Source: Phoenix dactylifera (taxonomy: Eukaryota; Streptophyta; Magnoliopsida; Arecales; Arecaceae). Taken from it: DNA of 64,000 nucleotides. The position numbers and the translations under genes were made by a program. Position 1 is the first letter of the stretch. Each line of letters starts with the position of its first letter. Under the pieces are notes generated by a model. That model was given only the letters and a program-made list of their open reading frames with translations. It had not been told where the DNA came from and searched no databases. This document shows positions 13,799-29,500 of this stretch, in pieces. The stretch lies in NCBI RefSeq assembly GCF_009389715.1, contig NC_052401.1, positions 1,476,843 through 1,540,842 of the forward strand. Reading direction: 5' to 3'.

Positions 13799-15481
13799 GG
13801 CCCTGTTTGGGAGAGCTGTTGGCAGTAGAGCTGTTGGAAGTAGAGCTGTTAGAAGTAGAGCTGTTGGAAGTAGAGCTTTTATAAAAAACTGTTTGCTGTT
13901 TGGTAACTACATTTCTAAAGTGCTGTGGCACTTTAACATTTGTTTGGTAAACAAACTGAGAAAGTACTTTTGTATGACAAAATGACCATAAAGGACATTA
14001 CTAGTATTATACAATAGTGCATAATAAAATATAATATATATTAATACATAAATATATAATATAGTATAATATTAATGTAATGTAATATAATATTATTATA
14101 ATATAGTACTATAACATTGTATACTATAGGATAATAATTTAATATAATATTAAATTATTTAACATAACATAATATTATATTTATAGTATAATACAATAAT
14201 AAATGTATAAAATATTATAATTATTAGTATAAATTAATTTTTTACTCTTTTGATGACCATTTATTTCTCTAACAAATTTTCTAACTAGGTGAAAAAATTG
14301 GTTAAATAATTACTAATATTTTTATTTATTTATTTATTATTTTATTTCATTGAAATATATTTATTTATTATTTTATTTATTTATTTATTCGTTCATTTAT
14401 ATACATATTTATTTATTTATTTTTTCTTTTTTTTCTTTTTTTTTTCTTTCCTTTTCTTTTTTTCTTCTCCTTTTTTTCTTTCCTTTTCCTTTTTTTTTCT
14501 TTTCTTTTTTCTTCTCTTCTTCTCCTTTCTTCCTCTCTTTCCTTCTTCTCCTTTCTTCTTCTCCCGCGAAGCCGGCGGCGTCGGAAGGGGGGCCGGGCCG
14601 CGGCGGCCGCGGGAGGGGGGCCGGGATGGCGGGCCGCGGCGGCCGCGGGAGGAGGGGGGCTCGAGAGGGGGCCGGGACAGCGGGCCCCGATGGCCGCGGG
14701 GGGAGGGGGGCTCGGGAGGGGGCCGGGACGGCGGGCCCCGACGACCGCGGAGGGGGGGGGCTCGAGAGGGGGCCGGGACGGCGTGCCGCGGCGACCGCGG
14801 GGGAGGGGGGGCTCGGGAGGGGGCCGGGACGGCGGGCCCCGATGACCGCGGGGGGAGGGGGGCTTGGGAGGGGGCTGGGACGGCGTGCCGCGGCGACCGC
14901 AGGGGAGGAGGGGCTCGGAGGGAGCCGGGACGACGTGCCGCGGCGACCGCGGGGGAGGGGGGCCTCGGGAGGGGGCCGAGACGGCGGGCCGGCCGGGAAG
15001 GCAGCGACCATGGCGGCCCCTTCCTTTTTTTTTTTTGCTGTGTGGTGGGTCGCAGCGGCGGGGGGCTCGGGTGGGGGCTGGGGGGCGCAGCCACGGGTGG
15101 CCGGCGTGGTGGCTGCCTCCAAAAAAAAAAAAAGAAAAAAAGAGGAGGGCCGGCGGCATTGAGGAGAAGGAGATAGAGAGGGAGAGAGAGAGAGGGGGGG
15201 ATGGTGAGAGAGAAAGAGGCGGTGGGATTGAGATTTTTGGAAGGAAAAATAAACTTTTAAATGGGGGTATTTTGGTCAAAAATACAGCTTCCCGACAAAG
15301 CTGAAAACAACGTTTTCGGTAAGCTCCAAAATTGAGCTTGTGCCAAAAAGCTGTTTTCAGCTTTCCGCAAAAGCTGAAACAGCTTCTTGGAAATTTTACG
15401 AAACGCACTTTTTTACCTAAAAGTACTTTTGGAGGGCCAGAAAATGCTTTTTTGCCCTCCAAAAGCTCCCCAAACAGGGTC
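13799..15481. mobile_element. Non-autonomous PIF/Harbinger-like transposon, 1.68 kb
   Basis: The left end is GGCCCTGTTTGG and the right end, reverse-complemented, is GACCCTGTTTGG. Each is directly flanked by TTA (13796-13798 and 15482-15484), the 3-bp target duplication typical of PIF/Harbinger and Tourist elements. Just inside the left end, a 17-bp unit containing AGCTGTTGGAAGTAG is repeated about four times; the right subterminal region has related AGCTTTTGG and AAAAGCTG motifs. The middle is an AT-rich block, a polypyrimidine block and a GC-rich minisatellite. No transposase is present, so movement would need a partner element. A hAT-type origin is the alternative, but the 3-bp TTA argues against it. 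Confidence 0.7.
14620..15005. repeat. GC-rich minisatellite, about seven units of 50-51 bp
   Basis: The marker GCCGGGAC and its variants fall at 14671, 14722, 14772, 14823, 14874, 14924 and 14975, giving a 50-51 bp period. Because 51 is a multiple of three, long open frames appear in several frames on both strands, rich in Gly, Arg, Pro and Ala. They are products of the repeat and not genes. The array sits between a T/C-rich tract and an A-rich tract inside the Harbinger-like element. Confidence 0.9.
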
Positions 15482-15795
15482 TTAGAAACCTATTTAGCCA
15501 CTTTTCCGGGGACATTTCAGTCATTTGTGCACGCTCATGAATGATGTGAGTGAGATCGACGGAGAAGGTCACCTTGTAACAAAAAATAACAATATGGCTA
15601 CTTTGAAATTTTTTTTTGGAGATAAGGTGGTGATAATGCAAGATGGAAAAATTTCAGGTGCGTTTAGGTGTATTTTTCCCCTCTTCTTTTTCAGGAAGAC
15701 ACAGCCTAAACTTTATTGAGTGAATAGAAGGATACTAATGTATGAGGCTTGCGAAGTAAAAGGCTAGAGCGACAGTAGTGGTGGTAATGTAGATG

Positions 15796-16165
15796 TTTTT
15801 TTTTTTTTTTGGTTTAAAAATGGGTATTTCATATGGTACGTGAATGAATACACTCAGTAGAATCAGCAAAAACTAAGTTACACAGTGCCCTATGCAATTT
15901 GCCCTCCTCTACCCATAGGGTGTCTCCTGAGTGGCATGCCATATACGTCGCCATTCAGTCCGCTGCCCCGTTAGCTTCTCGATACGCATATTTTGTCTGA
16001 AAGGCCACTCTATCTCTCACCATATTTCGAATATCTCGAAGTAAGGAGGTACCCCTCCCCTCCGTTCGGGTCTTTTTGGACCCAACTAATCACGATGGCT
16101 GAGTCACCCTCCAATATGATCAAGGTAGCCCGGAGCACTCGCCTGGCGTAGCATAATAACAAAAC
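15796..16165 (-). mobile_element. 5'-truncated LINE tail with broken RNase H-like domain
   Basis: The minus strand encodes LEGDSAIVISWVQKDP, then a segment ending QTKYAYREANGAAD. This is the C-terminal half of the RVT_3 RNase H-like domain of plant LINEs, including the REANGAAD motif. The usual Trp codon after AAD is TGA here, so the frame is broken. The minus-strand 3' end is a poly(A) tail, seen as T at 15797-15811. It is related to the tail at 12.5-12.9 kb but clearly a separate, diverged insertion. Confidence 0.7.
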
Positions 16166-17215
16166 GGTCTTTCAAATCTACCACTTTGCCGTACATGTCC
16201 TCATGTTAAAGTCTTCTAGGTACTGCCATTCCTCCCTTTCTCTTATCCTTTTCTTCCTCATAATCATCTCCTAAGCTTTTTGTCATACCAATGCAAAACC
16301 AGAAATCATGCCATCACAACATGTTTGAACTTCTTGATAGAAAGCTAGTGTTGACTATGGTATCCTTTATCCATCAATCAACAATATCAGAAACATTGTA
16401 AATGCTATCTATTATCAGCTATTATAATTGCATAGCAATGAATCCAACAATGCTGAAGATAGATTTTACTAGGCACTTGCATCATGTCACTTCTCTCAAA
16501 ATATAGGGGGTTCATCAAAAATATCCTCTAGGATTTAAATTAATAACTCTATTGCGTCACTTCTCTATCATTCATAATGCATGAGGATTGGCTTGAGATG
16601 ATAGCAACCATGAATCCTAAATACATATCTTTTGCAAAAAGTTTGGTACAATTTGCAAGAAGATCATGCTCTAGAGTGCCCAATATGAGGTGCTACCGAG
16701 TTGGGTTGGGACAAAGTATTGCCTTAACCAGATTTGACTTATTTAAAGGCTTGAATCTATGTTTTAATCTATATCTTACCTATATAAGAAATGAATTGGG
16801 TCAAATTTACATAGCGCTGGATTGGAAACCAGTCTGGTTCTCAAATGGATCCTATTATTTTCATGCAATTCCTTCTATGCCTTCAAAATTACCTTTTATT
16901 CCTTCAAAATTAGTCACTAACAAAGCATAACAAACGTTAATGAAAGTATGAAAAATCCAAATACAAAACTTATCTTACATAATATTAAATTTTATAAATT
17001 TTACTAGATTTGGAGTTGCATATAGAAGTAAAAAACTAATGGCCCTACAGGCATAGTAGTCCTGCATCAAATCTCTTGCACCAAATGGCAGGCTAGGATT
17101 TGTATTTCCCCTTCAAACGCAATTCGCGCTCCTTCCGTTCGCGTCACGTCACCGGCGTTGAGTCCGCGTACGCGTGCGCAGTACTGAGATAACGTATAAA
17201 TGAACGCCGGTTATC
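16166..17215. other. Intergenic DNA leading to the WNK promoter
   Basis: No supported gene. The 117-codon open frame at 16577-16930 has no family resemblance I can name. GC content rises sharply from about 17120, which fits a promoter and 5' leader for the kinase gene. Confidence 0.5.
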
Positions 17216-17649
17216 CCCCTCTCCAACGGAACTCTCTGTAAAAGCCGCGGAGCGAAAGAAGCGCCCGTCCCGCGATCCTTGGTCGAGAGTTTGTTGGGTC
17301 GCGCGAGGGGTTTCCAGGGCTCTTCCTCCCTCGCTCGCTCCCCCACCCCGCTCCGATTAGGGTTCGCCCCCGGCCCCCTCGCTGGGGCTTTCGATCGAAT
17401 CTCTCTCGCGCGCGCCTGATACGGTTCGGTTACTCTTCACCGATTCCTTCTTTCTTTCCTTTTTAGGCTTCTGGATTCGAATCCGCGGTTTTTTTGGTTT
17501 GGAATCCGGTGGGGATTGGGTTAAGAGTTTTCGTTCCTTGCCTAATCCGGGGGGGTTTTTGTTGCTCGTGTAGAACTGTCTCCCGTTTTACGGTCTTCGG
17601 CTTTGTTGTCGCTTCTGAGAGTTCGCATTGGTGGTTCTTCGCCGAGACG

Positions 17650-20880
<3,231 letters not shown>

Positions 20881-21527
20881 TCTTTCCTCTGCTATTTGTC
20901 TTCTTAATCTTTTCATGAGAGAATGCTTTCCGAGCAGGACTCCTAGTAAATTCCTCTGTCTATCGTATGAAGATAAGAGTTTTAAGAGCATATAGCTGAA
21001 GTGTATTTATTAGTGCTGATCTGTGTCTTTTTTCTTTTGAGCTACTGTGGTTGTTTGTTAATTTGCTCGATATATTCTTAGTCGATTGTCAATATTATAA
21101 GTTCTTGCTTCAGTTGCAGAAATCTAGAATTTAGTTTTAATCTGCTGAAACTCTGCATTTGTATTGCTTATTTGCTTATAATGCTAGAAAAGGCTAGCAT
21201 ATTGGATAGTCAGCTCCAAACACTGGAATGGACTTCCTTGAGAGTGGAATGAGCAAGATGTAGTTGCTGCATTGATTGTTATTTTGGAGTATCAGGTCAT
21301 TGCACTAGAGTTTCATCCATACATTGTAGTATGTTCTACAAGAACTTCAGATTTTTGTGCCCATCATAGACATCACAGTATGTGTTCTTGCCTGCTAATT
21401 ATGATTCTAAAGGCTATCTCAAACTGTATCATTTTGATATTTTGTATACCCTTTGAAGTGGAATCACCCTCCTGTACTTGTTTGATCATCACATGTGGGT
21501 GGTTAAACCCTATATTAAGAACATAGC

Positions 21528-21634
21528 TGATCATGGGCTGGGCTTGGACACAGAAAATATCAAATATTACATAGGCCTGGCCTGAAGCCCGATTAAAAAT
21601 GAATAGAATTTAGGCCGAGCCCGGCCCATGATCA
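21528..21634. mobile_element. Small foldback element (MITE-like)
   Basis: The arms TGATCATGGGCTGGGCTTGG (21528-21547) and, inverted, TGATCATGGGCCGGGCTCGG (21615-21634) match at 18 of 20 positions around about 67 bases. No clear target duplication was found, so the class is not assigned. It lies about 650 bases beyond the WNK stop codon. Confidence 0.5.
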
Positions 21635-21922
21635 CCTTTAATTAAGAACTAGCTCAATTTATGGAGTATGTGTAGTAATGTTCAAAATTTGGGACCCTGA
21701 GGGGTATTTATAGTAAACATAAGTGAACTTAAACAGATTCGGGATATTGTGTCTTGTGGAATATTTTTATCTACTTTCGTTTATATTTCCTCATGCACTC
21801 GAATGTTGCATGAAATAGAAGTGCGAAGTGTTTGATTGGACATTAATCTGAATAATACTAAGTTGATGCACCATGTTGATGTGGTAGATATTGTATCATG
21901 TAGATATGCCCATTAATACGTT

Positions 21923-22009
21923 ACTTTCATTTTGGAAATGTTTGTGACTATACTTTCATTTTGGAAATGTTTGTGACTTTACTTTCATTTTGGAAATGTT
22001 TGTGATTAT
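21923..22009. repeat. 29-bp minisatellite, three units
   Basis: ACTTTCATTTTGGAAATGTT followed by TGTGACTAT repeats three times with one or two changes per unit. It lies in intergenic DNA downstream of the WNK gene. Confidence 0.9.
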
Positions 22010-24589
22010 TAACCCGTAGCTCAATTGTTCTTGTTTTGTCTGTTTAAAACCAATCTTATTTATGCAACCTTGTTTACGACTTGAATGTTTTTTCATATGT
22101 GATGTTTTATCAATGTTCTTCTTGGTAAGAATTAGTTATGGGGATGATTCCACTTTATGGACAAGAGGTAAGCTGGCAACTGCTATTCACTCGTCCACTA
22201 GTGCCCCATGTCATCGCTGCTGCCAGCCTGATTGCTTGTGACTGAGTGGTGCTGTGGTGGTGATGGCATGAGGAAATAGTGCATTGTCCTCTTCCCTCCA
22301 GAAATCCATGGTTCCCACTTAGAATTGTTATTGTGTGCTTGATTGTTTCTTTCATTGTTTCACCATTACAGACAAAATTCACCAGGGCATTTCCGGGGGG
22401 CTTATTGTAGTGAAATAGCTAGTGTTGCAACTCTCTTTCCTTGCTTAGGGTGCAAGGTGCACTCAGTTGAACATGATTTTCTTGGTGTTAAGGATGTAAC
22501 AATAGTAGGCATCAAATTGCCATAATCATACAATGACTGTCGAGCCTTGTCCTCAATGAAATTGGAGCCAACTTGATGAATCATCCTATTAGTTTTTCAT
22601 TTTAAGGTAACCTCCATTGTTGCTTCAAGCTTTAATTATTTTTCGCACTGTTGTTCATGTCAGTATGGGTGTTTTCCTCCTCTTTCTAGATCATTCAAGC
22701 TAAATTTATGGACGTCTCCTGGTTGGCACTTCCTCAGATCTTCTTCACTACATCTACCATAGCATGTCAACTGGTTTTCTTTGATTTTATTCTCAAGTTC
22801 TGCCACTCTTGAGTTCCTTTTGATGTACTTGTTTCTCAGTTGATCTTTCGGAGTCTTACCACATTACCACCATAGTAGGTCTGAGATTGCAAACTGAAAT
22901 ATGAGAAGTTTGGCATCCAATATTTTCTACCTCATACTATAGGCTAGTTTGATAGCACAAACTAAAAAACATTGTTAGCCTGCTTTTTGGTGTATGTTGA
23001 GGACACTAAAAAGGAGCTCAAGTAAGTGGAAGCACTGCCATGGTCTAGAATGTCATCATGAAATATCTCCCTGAATCTTCTTCTAACTTGTGACCAGTGA
23101 GTTCTGTGTCTTCCTCGAGCTCTTGAAGTAAGCCTTGGTCTTCAATGCCTGTGCTCATTCTCTTACACCTCCCTTTCCTCTTATAGTGATCTCATGACTG
23201 TTTCATTTTTCCTTCCCTTTTTTTTTAAACTAAGTATTCTCCTGTTGGGTTTTTCTCTCTGCTCCTTTAGCTGGTATCTTTCTGAAGATGTATTTGAGTA
23301 GCAGCTGCATTTACCTTATTTGAGTACCTCTTGGGGCCTCATCCAATCCTTTGTTCTTTTCTCTAGCCATGGTCGGTAGATAGACCAAGCGAAGAAAGAA
23401 GTTGGACGCCAGATTTATATGAAGAAGGAAAGATTGGGGGAGAGACATAAAGGAAAGTCTGCCAGATATGATCTCTTTCCTTTTTCGGAAACTGTGATTG
23501 GCTCTCAAGTCTGTGAGAGATATGATTTGATTCGAGTTTTCAAGAGCAGATTCATAATGGCGAGCGAAAAATGGAAGCGTGCCCATGTTGGGATCTTGTT
23601 CGGCTACATCATCAATGTCATCTTTTTTGGTCTCTACTCAAAGTCTCCTCTGAATTGTTTCCGGCTCGAGTCGTATGTGGAGAATAGGCCATATACAGAT
23701 TCATTATTAGGTCCTTATTTGTAAGGAGGAGACGTTGCGTGGCTGAGGTGGAAGGGAGAGAGGAGAGGAAAGGGGAGCTGGCTGAGGGAAGGGCCAGTCG
23801 CTGCTTCATAGGAATTGTTGCCCCAGAACTTGGGATAGAGGTCAGAACACATGTCAGATAACTCTGAGGTCGATATGATCTGAGCTGAACTGATTGGCCA
23901 AGGTGCACGGCGAGGTGATCTTCTTTGAAAATAGCCTACAAGAAGTCTGCGAGCATGGAGGACCCTCCGATGCTTAAATTAGAATAATGAGGCAATAACA
24001 TGGAAAAAAAAATTGTAACAAAGTCGAGTTCTCTGAATAGAAGAGATTGCATACTTGAGGATCCTTGGACTATCTTTTTATATAGGATAATCTGCTTTGT
24101 TGTCATCTGATGTTATGTGACATGTGTTAATAGCTAATCCTACATTTACAGCGTAGGAATCATTCTGGAGGGGCAACATACGGTGCTGATCGTGTGTCGA
24201 CAGCAGTGCTGTCATAACTACTGGTTGCCAAAACTGTTAGTCTCTGTCGGCACGTGCCGATTGGCTATTCGGCCGTCGCCGAGGTTGTTTACCTCAATTC
24301 ATGCCGAAGTGAAGGAGACTGGTTTGATCCAAGATCGAGATGTCCAATATTTTCTGCAAAAGAGTATATGATACAATGAGGATGAGAAATTGGGGGATGG
24401 AGAGTTTGGACTAGATTAGAATTAGATGGTTAGATTTTGTTAAAGGATTAGCCACCAATCTTTTTTTTGATGGATGGCTAGGGCTGCATTCTTCTTTATG
24501 TTAGCCAACATAATTTATCAAGATATCTATGTTGTCGACGAAAGAAAGAAAAATAAAAATAAAAATAAAAAGCAGAGGTTATGTTGCTT

Positions 24590-24643
<54 letters not shown>

Positions 24644-25299
24644 CGATAAGGATGGAAATGTGATCATCTGAATTTGAATCAACAACACACTCTTGCATGT
24701 CTAATTGTCCGTTTGAGGTGTTGAACCAAAAAAGATCAAAGAGATTTTCTGGATGTTAACCGATGACACTCACGCAAGTTTAGCTCATGTTTTCATCAAA
24801 AGCTTGTTAATGTTCCCTCACGAAACCAGAAAACAAGTACAAGCCATGAGAATGAGATACACTAGGAATTAACCACTTAAACCTATAAGTACTCCTATAC
24901 TCTTAGCATCAAAGGGTGAATATTCGTGTTCTTTGGTTGATAACCATGTGATTACTATGTAAATATATAGTAGTTCCATGATTTGTAAGCCTGTCAAAAT
25001 ATTGAATACAAGAAATCAATGTCACGATCTATGATAACTGGTTCCTCTCTCATCATTCATAGAGAAAAAACAACAAAATTTCTCCCCATAATCGGGAAAA
25101 AAAAAAGGAAACTTGTGAAAAGAAAAAGAGGATTCAGACTCTTGCAAATTTGTCCGTAAAATTGGATTAGAAGATTCTTCAATTTTTTTCCCTCTTTCTT
25201 TTGATCAAGCAAAATTAAAAACACCCTTTATCCATTTAGAAAAATCCACTTTTTTTAATGGGAGCAAAAAATAAAAAAAGGATCTCTCTCGATCGGTTT
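22010..25299. other. Intergenic DNA with a (TA)n microsatellite
   Basis: No gene is supported. A TA run lies at about 24594-24637. Between 23340 and 24400 the sequence is less AT-rich and has moderate open frames (23419-23724 plus, 23618-23908 minus), but none shows a domain I can name. It may be old transposon sequence. Confidence 0.5.
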
Positions 25300-26592
25300 T
25301 TAGAAGGGCATGATGTGGATAGTCTTTGTATCATAACCAGGAAGACAGCTCTTAGAATTCACTCTGAATATCTTGAGCAAATCAGCCGTCATCTGCCTTG
25401 CCGCCGGCGAGCACCCGCTCTGCATCAACAGCAATAACTTCGTCAGCCCGCCGTTCGCCGCTGCCGCCGCCTCAACCGCCCGGCGGTCCCGGAAGAGGTG
25501 GCAGACGGTCCACAGCACCGCTACCGCTGCCTCCGCCCCCTCCCTTCCGGCCTTCATCATCCGCCCCGTCACCGCCCCCACGCTCTCTTCGGCCGCCTCG
25601 CAGATCGCCGCCCGCCCCTCCGCGCACCCCGCCGCCGCCTCCATCACCCTCATCGCCCTCTCCGCCGCCGCCGCCGGCAGCACTTCCGCCTTCGCCGCCA
25701 GCACCCTCGTCACCGCCGGCACCACCCCCAGCCGCGCTATCCGCACCCTCGCACGCCTTACCTCGGCGATCCCGGCCAGGCACCCCAGCCCTGCCTGCAC
25801 CGCCCTCCGATCCATCGTCCCTTTATCATCCGACGGCCCGATCAAGCGGATCAGCTCCGCGATGACCTCCTCCTTCTCGGCGATCACCAACTTCGCCTTC
25901 GCCGCCTCCGGCAACCCCAGTACCGATTCAAGAACCGTGGCCGCGTCGATCCGCGATTCGAGACTGCTGCCCTTTTTCAGTACGGAGACCAAAGTGGAAA
26001 CCAATGCGTTGAGATCTGAAACGAGGGCGGAGATCGCGATCTTCGTGTTGGCCTCTTCGATAAAATCGGAGGTTAAGATCAGAGCAAGAACCCTAATCGC
26101 CGCCTCCGACGTCTCCAATCCGGCCTCCTCGTCGTCGTTCTTCCTCGCAAGAACGGAGACCAGAACGGCGGCGCAACCACCGGCATTGACGAGATTATTC
26201 TTCTCAAATTCGTCGTTCTCGTCGTCGGAGAAGAATTCGACGAGCTTGCGGAGTGCCGGGAGGGGATCCGCAGCGGAAGAGCGGAGCTCGCGGAGGATGT
26301 CGTCGCCGCGGTTGAGGTGGGGGACGGCGGCGGCGGCGGAGGATGACGAGGGCGGGGAGGACCAGAGGTGGATGAGGCGCTGGAGGGTGAGGTTTGGGAC
26401 GAGGTCGGTGGAGGGGAGGTTCTGCCGGGTGGCCGGACACGTGGTGTTGCCGGAGTCCAGCCACCGCTGGATGGAGATGCGGTCGTAGGTGACGCCGGTG
26501 CACAGGCTCACCGGCGACTTCATCACTTCCAGCGATATCGGACACCGGAAATAGCTCGGTATCTTCACAAACCTCTCTCCCTTCCTTCCCAT
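25300..26592 (-). CDS. U-box/ARM E3 ubiquitin ligase, PUB27/28 (CMPG) type
   Basis: An intronless 430-codon frame. Residues about 9-83 form a U-box (PSYFRCPISLEVMKSPVSLC, then TGVTYDRISIQRWLDSGNTTCP and VPNLTLQRLIHLW), which recruits E2 enzymes without zinc. The rest is an Ala- and Leu-rich helical region consistent with ARM repeats used for substrate binding. Length and the MKSPVSLCTGVTYDR signature fit the plant PUB20-29 group, closest in memory to PUB27/PUB28/CMPG. Many members are stress- or elicitor-induced and tune immunity or drought responses; that is family knowledge, not seen here. The coding region is very GC-rich compared with its surroundings, as in many monocot single-exon genes. 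The frame starts at the first ATG of a continuous open frame ending IHIMPF. Confidence 0.93.
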   Translation of the reverse strand: MGRKGERFVKIPSYFRCPISLEVMKSPVSLCTGVTYDRISIQRWLDSGNTTCPATRQNLPSTDLVPNLTLQRLIHLWSSPPSSSSAAAAVPHLNRGDDILRELRSSAADPLPALRKLVEFFSDDENDEFEKNNLVNAGGCAAVLVSVLARKNDDEEAGLETSEAAIRVLALILTSDFIEEANTKIAISALVSDLNALVSTLVSVLKKGSSLESRIDAATVLESVLGLPEAAKAKLVIAEKEEVIAELIRLIGPSDDKGTMDRRAVQAGLGCLAGIAEVRRARVRIARLGVVPAVTRVLAAKAEVLPAAAAERAMRVMEAAAGCAEGRAAICEAAEESVGAVTGRMMKAGREGAEAAVAVLWTVCHLFRDRRAVEAAAAANGGLTKLLLLMQSGCSPAARQMTADLLKIFRVNSKSCLPGYDTKTIHIMPF

Positions 26593-29500
26593 CTCCCTTC
26601 TCTTCTCCCTTCCTTGTTCTAACCCTCACTCTATCTCTATTTTGCTGTTTCTATATCTTCTGCTTCTATGAATATAGAAGTTGTGTTGAAACAATGGAGG
26701 AGGAGATTTTGAAGGGGAGGGAGTGGTCGAAGGAGAAGATGGGGAGGACGACGTTGGGTCTCATAATCTCATTACTTATTCTAATAAGCATACTCCAACT
26801 CGACGTGGTATAAAGGTTAGTGTCTCCCCGGTCAATGGTCAAAGTCAAAGTTTGATGATGGGTGGCAATCAACTAAACTCATTTCGTGCGGGGTATTCTT
26901 TTCTGTATCAATAATAATTATTAACAATAATTATTTTTATTATTATTAACTATTATTAATTAAGGTTTTTTTGGTATGAATATTTTTTAAAAAAATTTAA
27001 ATTTGCATAATATCCTCTTCAAATTTATTTTTATTTTTGTATCCTCATAAAATACTGTTTTTGCACAAATCCTTCTAATATAACAGTTCTTCTAACATCA
27101 TTAATAAAACCCATAATTATTTTAATTAAATATAAAGTAGAATTTTGAAATTACTTTTTTGTTCTTCATATTGCTTTTTGTACATCTGCTCATTAAGAAT
27201 ATTTTAGTCATTTTAATTTAAAACTGTTATTTTTTTTTAACAGCATTAGATGGTGTGGATATATATATATATATATGCAAAAATAAAGATAAAAAAATTA
27301 GAATAGTAAAATAAATATTTTACGGAGATATATATGCAAATATTAATTTTGAAAAAATATTCAGTATTCATGAAAAAAAATATTAATTGTTATTACTAAT
27401 GGGGGAGAGATGGGCCTAAGTTATTATTGTGTTATATTCTTATGAGTGCAGCCAATATTTACATTAGTGTGGGGCCTGTGGGCTATCATTGTAGGGGAAG
27501 AGGAGAAGGTGGAGGGAGGCGAGGTTTGCCGGTCTTTCCCGTCATTCCGTGTTCGTCCTTCAACGCAAGAATAAGTGAAGTCGTGGGGGGAAGACCGTGG
27601 AAAGCATTGAATAGGATGTGCGTGGGAGCCCACCATGTCGATCGGCTCCCATCCAAATCTTTGTTGAAGAGAGTTGCACGTTACTTGTGCCTACTGGTTC
27701 GTGGTTGCTGCCCTTCCACTCCTCCTTATTTCTTTCGGTAATTTTTTCCTATCTTGCTTCTTGTTGCTGCTCTTTCACTCATTACGTCTTTCCACAAGGA
27801 TGCACAAGGAGAGAAGAATCTGTGGAGACCCATGCTCTTCTAATATTCTTCCTGATATATTTCGTATCTTCTCACATGAAAGACAACATGGATAAACTTG
27901 TTGGTAGTCTAAACTTAACCTTGATCGTCCACATATGCTCCATATCTATCCCACGCTATAGAACTTGCTTAGTTTGCAGGGCATTTGATCACCATGTAAC
28001 TTTTTATTCTGAGATTATTCAAGTACTTTTCTCTTCTGATCTGTGGAACATGCTAGAAATGTAGATCTTTTTAGCTAGGATTCTATCTTTCTATTGCTCA
28101 TATGGAGTCATGCCACACAATTTACTGCTGTATCAACAGCACAACTCTCACTTTCACTAAGGTGTCGCACCATGCGAACAGATGGAAGGCAGCATTTTCT
28201 TGTTATAACTGATATATTTCTTCTTCAAGCCGACACCGTATTTATCTCTTGCAAGCTATTGACACCTTAAAAGAAGAAAAAAATCAAGGGAGTAAACGTT
28301 AGAAACATTAAATCCAGACCTACATCTCATCTTATATTTTGATTGTTGAATGGTCATGCAACAATTTTTTTTTTTGTTTGTTTGTTTAGAAAACACACAA
28401 CATAATTGTTTGCCTCAAGCTCAGTCTATTAGCCAGAAATCTGAATGCAATCTCTCACTTCACGTGTTCAGTACTGCATTCAGGACATATGGTCAACCGT
28501 ACAACTATATATGCTAAATTTCCAAAGCAATGGACCTTCCTTGTTGTGTATAGAACGTTAATAGTTCAACCAGCATTCAGGAGGTTTCACTACCAACAGT
28601 AGAGCACTTTCAACGGAGGACAGGTCAGTCAAGTCGTCTAGTACTTATACAACTGGCCCGGATGATGGTTTTGATTTCTACTGTCCCACTTATTGATTGC
28701 TTAGAAAATTCTTCATCTCTTGACGCTCATTATTCTACATACCTTTAGCTGCCACTAGTTTTAACACTTTTTTCTAATCTTCCTTTTGAAAGCTACTGTG
28801 TTAATATCTTGTTTACTTGCAACTGATTGGTGATAATATTCAGTTGTTGGCCTTCCTCCCTGTCAAAGATGCATGCTATTATTTTTAGTTTAGGCGAGTC
28901 TGGGATTTGCATGAACCTTACTAGTTTATTACGTGAGAACCTAACATAATAAAATTGTCTTGAAAACGTATGTAATTTTATGCAGGTCGGACTCTTCTGG
29001 ACATGATTTTTTCTTTATTCAATAGGTTTAGGTGTGACATCTATTTTGCTTCCCTAGCTAACTTGATGAGGGGCGTGCACTGTTAGCACTATAGTGACTT
29101 TTTACCGTCAAAATTGCTACTAGGAAAAAGCAAGGTGTTTGCATCAAAAGTAAAAATATTGAACCTTGATTGCGTTACTTGCACCCATGGTAACCCTTAG
29201 TCAGACCTTAAATATGATTCTATTTTCTAGTTCTAGGGAAAGTAGATGCTAAATCCAAAGACTTGAAGAAGGTCACTCGAGGTTGTAAATGAAATTATGA
29301 CATCTATGCATGTGGCGGTCCTGATAAATTTTGTCATTATATCTTAGGTCATTATGTAGCAGTTGGATCCTGGTCGACTAGATTAGAACTTTTAGTCCCT
29401 GTTGACTAGGACTTTAAAACCTTCTCCAAATTTCAAAATTTCTTTAATTTCCGATCTGCAGTTGTTGCACACGGTTATATCCCAATATGTATACAGTTGC

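Noticed and set aside
14350-15462. Open frames up to 349 codons on both strands
   Set aside because: They come from the 51-bp GC minisatellite, whose period is a multiple of three, and from flanking polypyrimidine and poly(A) tracts. Composition is Gly/Arg/Pro or Lys/Phe runs with no domain.
17494-17649. Upstream in-frame ATG for the WNK gene at 17494
   Set aside because: The extra 52 codons (VGIGLRVFVPCLIRGG and on) look like translated leader; plant WNKs start close to the kinase domain, so 17650 was kept.
25373-26488. 371-codon plus-strand frame and several others opposite the U-box gene
   Set aside because: Antisense shadow of a very GC-rich coding region; no domain, Ser/Ala/Arg/Pro-rich.
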